Positions 1-6,805 of a DNA stretch of 16,207 nt are shown here, piece after piece; position 1 is the first letter of the stretch, and every line of letters begins with the position of its first letter. Below the pieces are notes generated by a model. The model had not been told where the DNA came from and ran no database searches. It saw only the letters and a program-made list of their open reading frames with translations. Made by a program: the position numbers and the translations under genes. Source of the stretch: DAOTUL01 sp034437435 (lineage in GTDB: Bacteria > Chloroflexota > Anaerolineae > Aggregatilineales > Phototrophicaceae); assembly GCA_964417785.1 (NCBI GenBank), contig CAYQJO010000087.1:1-16207 (forward strand). The letters run 5' to 3'.

Positions 1-99
1 GATGGCGTCCATGTGCTGGATACGACCGATCTGGCGGAAGCTGTCATTATCGAACAGGTGTTGGAGCGCTGGCACGAGCTGGCAATTGAGCGAGGGTAA
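1..99 (+). CDS. C-terminal end of an unidentified protein (partial)
   Basis: An open frame enters from the left edge and ends at a TAA at 97-99, giving 32 residues that begin DGVHVLDTTDL and end WHELAIERG. The stretch VLDTTDL followed by an amphipathic helix is faintly like the C-terminus of cytidylate-kinase-type P-loop kinases, but this is too short to identify. The stop lies 6 nt before the start of the amidohydrolase gene, so the two are probably co-transcribed. The frame is supported by this close spacing and by normal codon use. No function is assigned. Confidence 0.6.
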   Translation, partial: DGVHVLDTTDLAEAVIIEQVLERWHELAIERG

Positions 100-105
100 A
101 AATCG

Positions 106-909
106 ATGGCAAGACTGAGTATTTCACTGGCGCAGATGAACATTGCCTATGGCGATCTGAAACGGAACGCCACCATGATGTCCAAATGGACCCAGGAAGC
201 CGGACGGCGCGGATCGCATCTGGTGGTGTTTCCGGAGTTGTGGTCGTCGGGATACGCGCTGGAACAGGCGAAAGATTTATCCGATGCGCTGAACAAGGGT
301 TTGTTTACTCAGATTTCCAGGTTGGCAACCCAGGCGGACATCAGCATTGTCGGGTCCACGCTGGAAAAGCGCGGCGAGTCATATGCAAATTCGGCCTCGT
401 TCTTCGCACCCAACGGGCGGATGATGGGCATTTACCGTAAGATTCATCTGTTCCGCCTGATGAACGAGGACCGTTTTCTGCAAGCAGGATCGTCGCCCCT
501 ATTGATGGATTTGCCCTGGGGTAAGACCGCGCTGGCGATTTGCTACGACTTGCGTTTCCCGGAGTTGTTCCGGCGCTATGCTGTTGAAGGCGCGACGATG
601 GTCATTATTCCGGCGGAATGGCCGTTGAAACGCATCGAACACTGGCGGTCACTGCTGATCGCCCGTGCCATCGAGAACCAGTGCTACATCGTCGCCTGCA
701 ATACCGCCGGCGAGTCCGGCGACACCGTATACGGCGGTCACTCCATGATTGTCGATCCCTGGGGAAAGGTCGTCGTGGAAGCCGGTGAACACCCGGTCCT
801 GCTCACGGTCGATATTGAACTTGATGTGGTGGATGAAGTACGCAGCCAGATTCCGGTGTTTGATGACCGGCGACCGGAAACCTACGAGGCACTTGACCTG
901 GGATTTTAG
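106..909 (+). CDS. Carbon-nitrogen hydrolase (nitrilase superfamily amidase)
   Basis: A 267-residue cytoplasmic amidohydrolase of the nitrilase superfamily, which cleaves amide C-N bonds through a Glu-Lys-Cys triad. All three residues are visible: Glu44 in VFPELW, Lys112 in YRKIHLF, and Cys146 in ICYDLRFPE. The second conserved glutamate is probably Glu121 in the EDRFLQAG segment. Length is normal for single-domain members. The CYDLRFPELFR block resembles omega-amidase/YafV-like enzymes that deamidate alpha-keto acid amides, but the substrate cannot be read from sequence. The ATG at 106 lies 6 nt after the preceding stop, which fits translation from an upstream gene. The gene converges with pstB across a hairpin at 919-948. 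Family assignment is firm; the specific reaction is inference. Confidence 0.93.
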   Translation: MARLSISLAQMNIAYGDLKRNATMMSKWTQEAGRRGSHLVVFPELWSSGYALEQAKDLSDALNKGLFTQISRLATQADISIVGSTLEKRGESYANSASFFAPNGRMMGIYRKIHLFRLMNEDRFLQAGSSPLLMDLPWGKTALAICYDLRFPELFRRYAVEGATMVIIPAEWPLKRIEHWRSLLIARAIENQCYIVACNTAGESGDTVYGGHSMIVDPWGKVVVEAGEHPVLLTVDIELDVVDEVRSQIPVFDDRRPETYEALDLGF

Positions 910-918
910 GGAAATGTG

Positions 919-948
919 ATCGGGGTACGATTGATAACGTACCCCGAT
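919..948. terminator. Hairpin between convergent gene ends (likely bidirectional terminator)
   Basis: A perfect 11-bp inverted repeat, ATCGGGGTACG at 919-929 and its complement at 938-948, encloses an 8-nt loop. It fills most of the 51-nt gap between the stop of the amidohydrolase (909) and the stop of pstB (961, opposite strand). The position suits a shared terminator for both transcripts. Neither side has a strong T-run, so efficiency is uncertain. Confidence 0.6.
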
Positions 949-960
949 GTGATGGTCTGT

Positions 961-1761
961 TTAACCGAAGCGACCGGAGATGTAGTCGGCTGTTTCCTGG
1001 TCAAGCGGCGAGTTGAACACCCTCTCAGTCGGTGCGAACTCAACCAGTTCACCCCAGCGGATGTCACCTTCTTCTTTCTTACGTATGTTGAAGAAAGCGG
1101 TGTAGTCTGAGACACGTTGTGCCTGCTGCATATTATGTGTCACGATGATGATCGTGTAAGTATTCTGAAGTTCGCGCATCAATTCCTCGATACGCTGCGT
1201 GGCGATGGGGTCCAGCGCTGAACACGGCTCATCCATGAGGATAACTTCCGGGTTTACTGCAATGGTGCGTGCAATACACAGACGCTGCTGCTGACCACCA
1301 GAGAGTGCCAGACCTGATTTTTTCAGGTCATTCTTGACTTCATCCCACAAAGCAGCGCTTTTGAGACTCTCCTCGACAATAGCATCGAGAGCTGACTTAT
1401 CTCGCAAACCCAGAATACGCGGGCCATAAGCAACATTGTCATAAATGCTCTTGGGGAAGGGGTTCGGTTTCTGAAATACCATGCCGATACGCCGACGAAC
1501 TTCAACTGCATCGACATTGGCACCGTAAAGATTACGTCCCCGATAAATGACTTCCCCTTCAACTCTGGCTGACTGAACAAGATCATTCATCCGGTTAAAT
1601 ACACGTAAAACGGTACTCTTACCACAACCAGAGGGGCCAATAAAGGCCGTGATCTTGTTTCGTTCAATTCCCATACTGATGTCAGCAACCGCCCGGTAAT
1701 CACCATAGAACACGCTGACATCTTTGGCTTCAATCGCAAAGTGACCGTTTGTTTCAGCCAT
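961..1761 (-). CDS. pstB: Phosphate ABC transporter ATP-binding protein PstB
   Basis: The 266-residue cytoplasmic ATPase that drives high-affinity phosphate import through PstC-PstA. Visible motifs are Walker A GPSGCGKST (42-50), Q-loop Gln97 in MVFQKPNPFP, signature LSGGQQQR (153-160), Walker B VILMDE (173-178), and the switch His209 in VTHNM. The QKPNPFPKSIYDNVAYG block and the C-terminal ELVEFAPTERVF region are characteristic of PstB rather than of other ABC ATPases. The ATG at 1761 follows the pstA stop by 3 nt and has an AGGAGAA ribosome site about 8 nt upstream. It is the last gene of the operon; no phoU follows, because the next gene is the convergent amidohydrolase. Its sampled base composition is more AT-rich than that of pstS. 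Confidence 0.97.
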   Translation of the reverse strand: MAETNGHFAIEAKDVSVFYGDYRAVADISMGIERNKITAFIGPSGCGKSTVLRVFNRMNDLVQSARVEGEVIYRGRNLYGANVDAVEVRRRIGMVFQKPNPFPKSIYDNVAYGPRILGLRDKSALDAIVEESLKSAALWDEVKNDLKKSGLALSGGQQQRLCIARTIAVNPEVILMDEPCSALDPIATQRIEELMRELQNTYTIIIVTHNMQQAQRVSDYTAFFNIRKKEEGDIRWGELVEFAPTERVFNSPLDQETADYISGRFG

Positions 1762-1764
1762 AAC

Positions 1765-3135
1765 TCAAATTCTCCTGCTGAAGCGATTGCGAAGAACAAT
1801 CGCAGTGCCATTGAGAAGTAGCATCACGATAAGCAAGACGATAATAGCGGCTCCTGCAACATTTTTGAATTCCGCTTCAGGCCGTGATGTCCATTGATAA
1901 ATCTGGATGGGTACTACCGTGAACTTTGAAAAAGGACCGTTGGGATCAATGCCGATAAAAGTAGACGCACCCACGACGAGCAGTGGCGCTGTTTCACCGA
2001 CAGCACGCGACATTGAAAGAATAACCCCGGTCATTACACCGGGTAGTGCCGCTGGCATAACCTGTCTCAGGACGGTTTGCCGTTTCGTAGCCCCTAAACC
2101 ATAGCTGGCGTCGCGTATTGAACTTGGAACAGCACGTATCGCCTCCTGAGCGCTCACAATGATGATTGGCAGAATAAGTAAGGCCAGTGTCAAACCAGCG
2201 GATAACACCGTTCGGCCATTTGTATCTGTGAGACCAAGAAACTCCCCACTGGTAATGTAGCCTAACGCACGCACAAATACAGCAAGGCCCAACATACCGT
2301 AAATAACGGATGGGATCGCGGCAAGATTGCGAATGTTGATCTCGATTGTGCGATTAATCCAGTCGTCACTGGCGTACTCTTCGAGATAAACTGCCGCACC
2401 TACGCCTAAAATAAGCGCCGTTACAGCCGTAATGCTAATAATCCAGAAAGACCCTAACAGTGCTGTTCGTAAACCAGCAGTTGTTGCCGAACTCGACACA
2501 GAACGGGTGATAAAATCCCAGTTCGGCCATGATTTGAATTCAAGCGTATCGTTAGGATAATTTTCAGCCACCTCTGCTTCAATGGCATCACGCTCAAATA
2601 TGGAGGGGATCAATTTCCACGACTTCACAACGGTAGGCTGAACAACCTGCTCAATGACGACGGTTAACATATCAGACTGGGAGAGGTTATCACTTAGAAT
2701 TTGCGCCCGCTGTTCCACATCCAGATCGGGGATTGTCAGATCCGCCCAATCTTCTGCATACACCGAACCCTTGAGGACTACACTCAACGGTGATGTTGTA
2801 AATACTTCTGCGGAAACCTGACTGAGCTTATCTCGAATAACCACAGGGATACGCCCTGGCTGCCGCTCGATCATGATAGCAGTCAGTTCGGTTTCTGTGA
2901 GATCATCGAGCGGTTGATCTGATAACTCAGATGGTGGCACTCTGTTTTCAATGACAACTAATCCAAAGGATTGGTTGACAATATGGGCAAAAAGCGTAAT
3001 CAGAAGTCCCAGTGCGATGACATTCGACATGAAAAAGACAATCTGACCTGTACGGCTGCGTTGATGCCGCACTGTTAACTTTTTTTGAAACTCCTGTTCT
3101 GACAACAAAGGATTGGCGGTTTGGTTGATACTCAC
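1765..3135 (-). CDS. pstA: Phosphate ABC transporter permease PstA with large external insertion
   Basis: A 456-residue inner-membrane permease that forms the phosphate channel with PstC. The core is recognisable: LEEYASDDW (251-259), NLAAIPSVIYGMLG (270-283), the ATPase-docking EAA loop around RDASYGLGATKRQTVLRQV (341-359), and the SRAVGETAPLL segment (376-386). Usual PstA proteins are about 280-300 residues. The surplus lies between the first membrane helix (about 32-52) and the second (about 220-245), as some 160 mostly polar residues predicted to be outside the cytoplasm. The start is GTG, in a GTGA overlap with the pstC stop (3132-3135), so translation is coupled. pstB follows 3 nt after the stop. 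The family call is firm; the role of the extra domain is unknown. Confidence 0.95.
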   Translation of the reverse strand: MSINQTANPLLSEQEFQKKLTVRHQRSRTGQIVFFMSNVIALGLLITLFAHIVNQSFGLVVIENRVPPSELSDQPLDDLTETELTAIMIERQPGRIPVVIRDKLSQVSAEVFTTSPLSVVLKGSVYAEDWADLTIPDLDVEQRAQILSDNLSQSDMLTVVIEQVVQPTVVKSWKLIPSIFERDAIEAEVAENYPNDTLEFKSWPNWDFITRSVSSSATTAGLRTALLGSFWIISITAVTALILGVGAAVYLEEYASDDWINRTIEINIRNLAAIPSVIYGMLGLAVFVRALGYITSGEFLGLTDTNGRTVLSAGLTLALLILPIIIVSAQEAIRAVPSSIRDASYGLGATKRQTVLRQVMPAALPGVMTGVILSMSRAVGETAPLLVVGASTFIGIDPNGPFSKFTVVPIQIYQWTSRPEAEFKNVAGAAIIVLLIVMLLLNGTAIVLRNRFSRRI

Positions 3136-4364
3136 GAGTAGACCTCCCGAAAGCGGCGCGTAATCAATGTGCTGATAAAGTTTAACAGCAGTGTCATGAA
3201 GAACAGTGTAAGACCAATGGCAAAAACACTGTTATAGTCAATCGAGCCGTAACTGATGTCGCCCGTGCTGATTCTGGCGATATGTCCTGCCATTGTCTCA
3301 GCAGCTCTGAAGTTATCCGCCGTGAAGGCGGGTCCTGCACCTGCTGCAATCAGAACAATCATTGTTTCACCAACTGCACGTGAAATTCCCAGAATGATAG
3401 CCGCCGTAATACCGGATAAAGCACCGGGGATAATGACTTTAGAAACTGTTTCCAGCTTAGTTGCCCCCATACCATAAGATGCTTCACGAAGGGAATTAGG
3501 AACGGATCGTAAGGCATCCTCACTAATCGAGCTGATAGTGGGGATAATCAGAATACCCACAACCATCCCGGCAGAGGCGACATTATAAACTTCGACAGTA
3601 TCCGCTCCGAAAATACTTCGAAGCAGGGGTGTCATGAAAGTCAGAGCAAAATAACCGTACACAACAGTTGGAACACCAGCGAGAATTTCGAGAATGGGTT
3701 TAAGAATGCTGCGAACCCGAATGCTGGCATATTCACTTAAATAGATGGCTGTCGCCATGCCCAGAGGAATAGAAACAATCATAGCGATTGCTGCAACTCG
3801 TAAAGTGGACGTGAGCAACGGCAGAATACCGAAATTGCCAATTTGCGGTGCCCATTTTGTTTCAGTGAAAAATTTGAGGAAGGTCACTTCAGCAGCACGA
3901 AACATGGGGGTATTTGCAACATGGTCAACTGCCTGAGTTCCACGTTGTCCACGCGAAACCTCTAAGGTCTCATCATCAACAAAGTTGACAATTTCTACGA
4001 CTTCAGACCCATCTAATTGACCAAGCCGAATTAGATCGCCTACTTCCAAAGTCGAACCTGTCGTGGTTGCAGAAAGAAGAGTGACTTCAGCAGAAATATC
4101 ACTGGTCGTTCGCTTATTGACGTTTAGCCATTCCGTTGTAGAGAAGAAACGCAACGCCTCTGTTCCCAGGACGATCACAAAACCAATGGTTGTCAGGATC
4201 GATACCGTGGCGCAGAAGAACAAAAAAGCTGACATGAAACCATCGAGAGGCCGGAAATAAGGTGCCAGGACATCCTCACGTCCCTTTTTGCTGACACCCG
4301 CAATCTGGTCAGCCAGTGGGCGTTGGCTTAAGATTTGATTGTCAAGTTGTGAACCGACTTGCAT
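3132..4364 (-). CDS. pstC: Phosphate ABC transporter permease PstC with inserted beta-rich module
   Basis: The partner permease of PstA. From the chosen start it has 410 residues, against about 300-320 for most PstC. The core is clear: a first membrane helix (about 43-70), IYLSEYAS (207-214), LAGVPTVVYGYFAL (228-241), the EAA loop around REASYGMGATKLETVSKV (293-310), and SRAVGETMIVL (328-338). Between helices one and two lies an insertion (about 89-161) with a GDLIRLG start and an RGxxGT(x4)H motif. An in-frame ATG at 4391 would add nine residues but lacks a ribosome site. The ATG at 4364 has GGAGA 8 nt upstream, located inside that extension, so 4364 is preferred. The stop overlaps the GTG of pstA. 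Sampled segments are 43 percent GC, lower than in pstS. Confidence 0.94.
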   Translation of the reverse strand: MQVGSQLDNQILSQRPLADQIAGVSKKGREDVLAPYFRPLDGFMSAFLFFCATVSILTTIGFVIVLGTEALRFFSTTEWLNVNKRTTSDISAEVTLLSATTTGSTLEVGDLIRLGQLDGSEVVEIVNFVDDETLEVSRGQRGTQAVDHVANTPMFRAAEVTFLKFFTETKWAPQIGNFGILPLLTSTLRVAAIAMIVSIPLGMATAIYLSEYASIRVRSILKPILEILAGVPTVVYGYFALTFMTPLLRSIFGADTVEVYNVASAGMVVGILIIPTISSISEDALRSVPNSLREASYGMGATKLETVSKVIIPGALSGITAAIILGISRAVGETMIVLIAAGAGPAFTADNFRAAETMAGHIARISTGDISYGSIDYNSVFAIGLTLFFMTLLLNFISTLITRRFREVYS

Positions 4365-4372
4365 AAACTGAT

Positions 4373-4377
4373 TCTCC
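4373..4377 (-). promoter_or_regulatory. Ribosome binding site that decides the pstC start
   Basis: Read on the minus strand the bases are GGAGA, 8 nt before the ATG at 4364. The region before the alternative ATG at 4391 (CGTCTGTCC) has no purine-rich site. This supports the shorter PstC. Confidence 0.6.
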
Positions 4378-4402
4378 ACAGTATATGGCATGGACAGACG
4401 AA

Positions 4403-4432
4403 ATTCAGAGGGTAAAGAACTACCCTCTGAAT
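4403..4432 (-). promoter_or_regulatory. Intergenic hairpin between pstS and pstC
   Basis: A perfect 12-bp inverted repeat (ATTCAGAGGGTA at 4403-4414, complement at 4421-4432) with a 6-nt loop sits in the pstS-pstC gap. In transcript order it comes 23 nt after the pstS stop and about 38 nt before the preferred pstC start. On the transcript side it is followed by TTCGTCTGTCC, which is not a proper U-run. It could act as a partial attenuator or as a stabiliser of the pstS 3' end, giving more binding protein than permease, as is common in solute-binding-protein operons. The structure is certain as sequence; the function is inference. Confidence 0.6.
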
Positions 4433-4455
4433 ATTAACCGATTATGGACAGTATT

Positions 4456-5814
4456 CTACAGTGAAATGCTGGTGGCTGCCAGGAAAGTCCAGGCATTCAG
4501 GCGACCAACATACTCACCAGTCGGAATGTAACCGATCTGGTCGCTGTCCGGTCCCAGTTGCGTGTTCGCATTCTGGAGATAGTAATTGATGAAAGCAGTG
4601 ACCTGCGGCTTGGACTGCATGATGGTCGGTGCGCTGTAGATGAACAGCGGACGGCTCAGCGGGTATTCACCAGTGATACCGGTTTCCTCGCTCGGTGTCA
4701 CACCTTCGACCGGAACGGCACGAAGCAGTTCCTGGTTTTCCTGGTAGTAAGCGTAACCGAAGTAGCCAACGGCAAAGGGGCTGCCCTCAACACCCACCAC
4801 CAGCACGTTGTCGTCTTCGCTGAACTGAATACCAGGGGCATTCTGGATCGGGTTTTCGTCTTCGTCGAAGATTTCTTCAACAAAGTAGTCATAGGTACCG
4901 CTGTCGCTGCCGGGGCTGAACAGGCGGATGCTTTCAGCCGGCCACTCAGGATTGACCTGATCCCAGGTCGCTGCCTCGCCAGAGAAAACCTGAGCAAGTT
5001 GTTCTTCAGTCAGCGTGTCAACAAAGTCATTCTCGACACTGACCGCAACCGCCAGAGCGTCGATAGCAACGAAGAATTCAGCAGGTTCCAGACCGTTGGA
5101 GCGGCAGGATTCCACTTCTTCAGGTTTGATCGGACGGCTGGCGTTGGAGATGTCTGTTTCAGCATTCACGCAGAAGCGCTCGTAACCAGCACCGGAACCA
5201 ATGCTATCCACCGTGATCGTTCCGGCGAAGCCATCCTGGTTGAAAAGGTCAGCCATACGCTCAGTCAGAGGGAAGACGGTCGAGCTACCGGCGGCAATCA
5301 CGTTGTCCGAAGCGGCCAGCGGATCAACAGCGGGCAGTTCGGCGGGCGGCAGCAGAACGGTATCAATGGCGTGGATCACACCATTGCTGGCCTCAACGTC
5401 CACGATGGTAACAGTGGCGTTGTCAATCCTCACGCCCATCTCGTTCACGACGACGGTCAGTTCGCTGCCCTCGACGGTGGCGACGGAACCGGTGGCGACA
5501 TCAGCCGACATCACCGCAGCCGGGACCACATGGTAGGTCAATACCTGAGCCAGAGCATCCGGGTTGGCAACCAGATAATCAACCAGAAGGGTGGGCAGAG
5601 CAGCGAAGGCATCGTTGGTGGGGGCGAAAACGGTGAAGGGGCCTTCGCCGTTCAGGGTATCGACCAGACCGGCGGCCTCAACCAGGGAAACCAGGGTGCT
5701 GAAGTTCTCATCACCCGCAGCAACACCAACAATGGTGTCGTCTTGTGCCATGACACCGCTCACGGAAACGAGCAGCGCCAGCAGCAAAGCAATCGCGAAT
5801 ACACGTACTTTCAT
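4456..5814 (-). CDS. pstS: FAS1 (fasciclin) domain fused to phosphate-binding protein PstS
   Basis: A 452-residue exported protein and first gene of the pst operon. Residues 1-23 are a signal peptide ending VMA before QDD, with no lipobox cysteine. Residues about 26-156 form a fasciclin (FAS1) domain with FAPTNDAFAAL (63-73), the VLTYHVVP block (91-98) and NGVIHAIDTVLLP (144-156). After a short linker, residues about 169-452 are a PstS-type phosphate-binding protein, with GSSTVFP (176-182), SIGSGAG (204-210), DISNASRPI (221-229) and PGSDSGTYDYF (301-311), which supply the usual phosphate contacts. Cys215 and Cys237 could form a disulfide. The start has AGGAGTGAGGAAAG just upstream. The binding domain captures external phosphate for PstCAB; FAS1 domains usually mediate adhesion, so this one may anchor the protein. 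A Pho box-like promoter lies upstream. Confidence 0.95.
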   Translation of the reverse strand: MKVRVFAIALLLALLVSVSGVMAQDDTIVGVAAGDENFSTLVSLVEAAGLVDTLNGEGPFTVFAPTNDAFAALPTLLVDYLVANPDALAQVLTYHVVPAAVMSADVATGSVATVEGSELTVVVNEMGVRIDNATVTIVDVEASNGVIHAIDTVLLPPAELPAVDPLAASDNVIAAGSSTVFPLTERMADLFNQDGFAGTITVDSIGSGAGYERFCVNAETDISNASRPIKPEEVESCRSNGLEPAEFFVAIDALAVAVSVENDFVDTLTEEQLAQVFSGEAATWDQVNPEWPAESIRLFSPGSDSGTYDYFVEEIFDEDENPIQNAPGIQFSEDDNVLVVGVEGSPFAVGYFGYAYYQENQELLRAVPVEGVTPSEETGITGEYPLSRPLFIYSAPTIMQSKPQVTAFINYYLQNANTQLGPDSDQIGYIPTGEYVGRLNAWTFLAATSISL

Positions 5815-5891
5815 TCTTTCCTCACTCCTTAAATATCGGCTATTTGGTGTGGAATGGGTTTGGATAACCCACGTCTGATACTAGCCAGACA

Positions 5892-5920
5892 ATTTTAACG
5901 GCGCAGTGTACAAACTTTAA
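5892..5920 (-). promoter_or_regulatory. Probable pstS promoter
   Basis: On the minus strand a TTAAAG (5920-5915) and a TAAAAT (5897-5892) are separated by exactly 17 bp, matching a -35/-10 pair. The -35 falls within the fourth repeat of the Pho box-like array, the arrangement expected of an activator-dependent promoter. The predicted transcript start near 5885 leaves a leader of about 70 nt before pstS. Confidence 0.5.
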
Positions 5921-5954
5921 TAGAGCTTGATGTTTACGTTAAGTTGTTCTTAAC
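5914..5954 (-). promoter_or_regulatory. Pho box-like array of four 11-bp-phased repeats
   Basis: On the minus strand GTTAAGAA (5954-5947), CTTAACGT (5943-5936), CATCAAGC (5932-5925) and ATTAAAGT (5921-5914) recur at exactly 11-nt steps, as 8-mers separated by 3 nt. This is the architecture of PhoB/PhoP-family boxes; the cyanobacterial consensus CTTAACCT with 3-nt spacers is the closest that I know. The third repeat is degenerate. The location directly upstream of pstS and overlapping a -35 element fits activation under phosphate starvation. The regulator itself is not identifiable in the window. Confidence 0.6.
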
Positions 5955-5975
5955 ACTGTTGCACCGGGGATTACA

Positions 5976-6716
5976 TCAATCTTCTTCGACGGCCAGCGCC
6001 GTGAAGCGCATGAAGGCCCGTTCCTGGGGGGTCATATCGACCGGGTATTCGGCCTCATCGTAGGATTCGAGGATGCGATAGCCTTCTTTGATGTATCCGC
6101 GTATGGTGTGCAGGCTGATGCCCATTTCATCGGCGGCGAGATGGGCCGGCATGCCCTCAATCACACACAGTTTGACCGCCTGCCGGATGCGGTCAGTCAG
6201 TTCGGGGTATTCACGCTGCTCCGGCAGAATCACCGGCTGCACGCCTCTGGACTCGATCAACAGGCCGTGTTCACGCCCGACTGAATGGGTCACCACCATG
6301 TCATAATCCAGGGCAAAGCAGATGGCCCAGGCAATTTGCAGCCGGACTTCCTGCTTGAGCATATAGGCGCGTGTCCGAATTTCGGCGGCGATCTCAATCA
6401 GGCGAGGATTGAGATACTGCGCCAGACAGATCACCATCACATCGGCGATTTTCTGCTGCAACTCTCGAACGGTTTCACGAAATGCCTCTGGATTGTCAAA
6501 GTGGTCCACATCCATGACCACGACATCGGGCAGTTCTGCGATGGGCATGCTGTTGATATGCTCCCACATCTGTGCCGGATTTTCCGCCAGAAACGTCACA
6601 CGGGTGCGACGATCCCAGGCCAGATACCCGTTGATCGCCTGAAGCGCGTAAAAATCCGTGTCCAACAGCAGCACTTTGAGGTTGATATTGCCAATTCCCG
6701 CCATGTGACACCACAT
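5976..6716 (-). CDS. Atypical NarL-like response regulator
   Basis: A 246-residue protein with an N-terminal receiver-like domain (about 13-125) and a C-terminal LuxR/NarL-type helix-turn-helix (about 172-220). In the receiver, VLLLDTD (15-21) supplies the acidic pair, PDVVVMD (63-69) ends at the likely phosphoacceptor Asp69, and Lys121 in AYMLK matches the conserved lysine. The usual Thr/Ser after the fourth strand is replaced in VMVICLAQ (93-100). The HTH contains LAADEMGISLHTIRGYI (193-209). It is presumably a DNA-binding transcription regulator. Start choice is uncertain: ATG at 6716 or at 6704 (Met5, MAGIGNINLKV), neither with a clear ribosome site. It lies upstream of pstS in the same direction with a 161-nt gap that holds the pstS promoter. 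No partner kinase is visible. Confidence 0.8.
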   Translation of the reverse strand: MWCHMAGIGNINLKVLLLDTDFYALQAINGYLAWDRRTRVTFLAENPAQMWEHINSMPIAELPDVVVMDVDHFDNPEAFRETVRELQQKIADVMVICLAQYLNPRLIEIAAEIRTRAYMLKQEVRLQIAWAICFALDYDMVVTHSVGREHGLLIESRGVQPVILPEQREYPELTDRIRQAVKLCVIEGMPAHLAADEMGISLHTIRGYIKEGYRILESYDEAEYPVDMTPQERAFMRFTALAVEED

Positions 6717-6751
6717 TTAAGTAGACTACCAACAGTGTATGTCGAAAACGG

Positions 6752-6779
6752 TTGTCTCGCAATGTCGATGGTGTATACT
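6752..6779 (+). promoter_or_regulatory. Probable promoter of the glycosyltransferase gene
   Basis: TTGTCT (6752-6757) and TATACT (6774-6779) are separated by 16 bp, with a transcript start expected near 6786, about 20 nt before the ATG at 6806. This makes the in-frame TTG at 6752 part of the promoter rather than a start codon. Confidence 0.45.
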
Positions 6780-6805
6780 GCGGCTGTACACCGAGGGACA
6801 TGTTC

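Noticed and set aside
4558..5832. A 424-codon open frame on the + strand, opposite pstS
   Set aside because: It mirrors the pstS gene almost exactly, shows no recognisable domain and is composed of residues expected from antisense reading of GC-biased codons. The - strand encodes a clear FAS1-PstS.
6752..6805. Earlier TTG or ATG starts for the glycosyltransferase
   Set aside because: The TTG at 6752 coincides with the -35 element, and the ribosome site GAGGG is spaced correctly only for the ATG at 6806.
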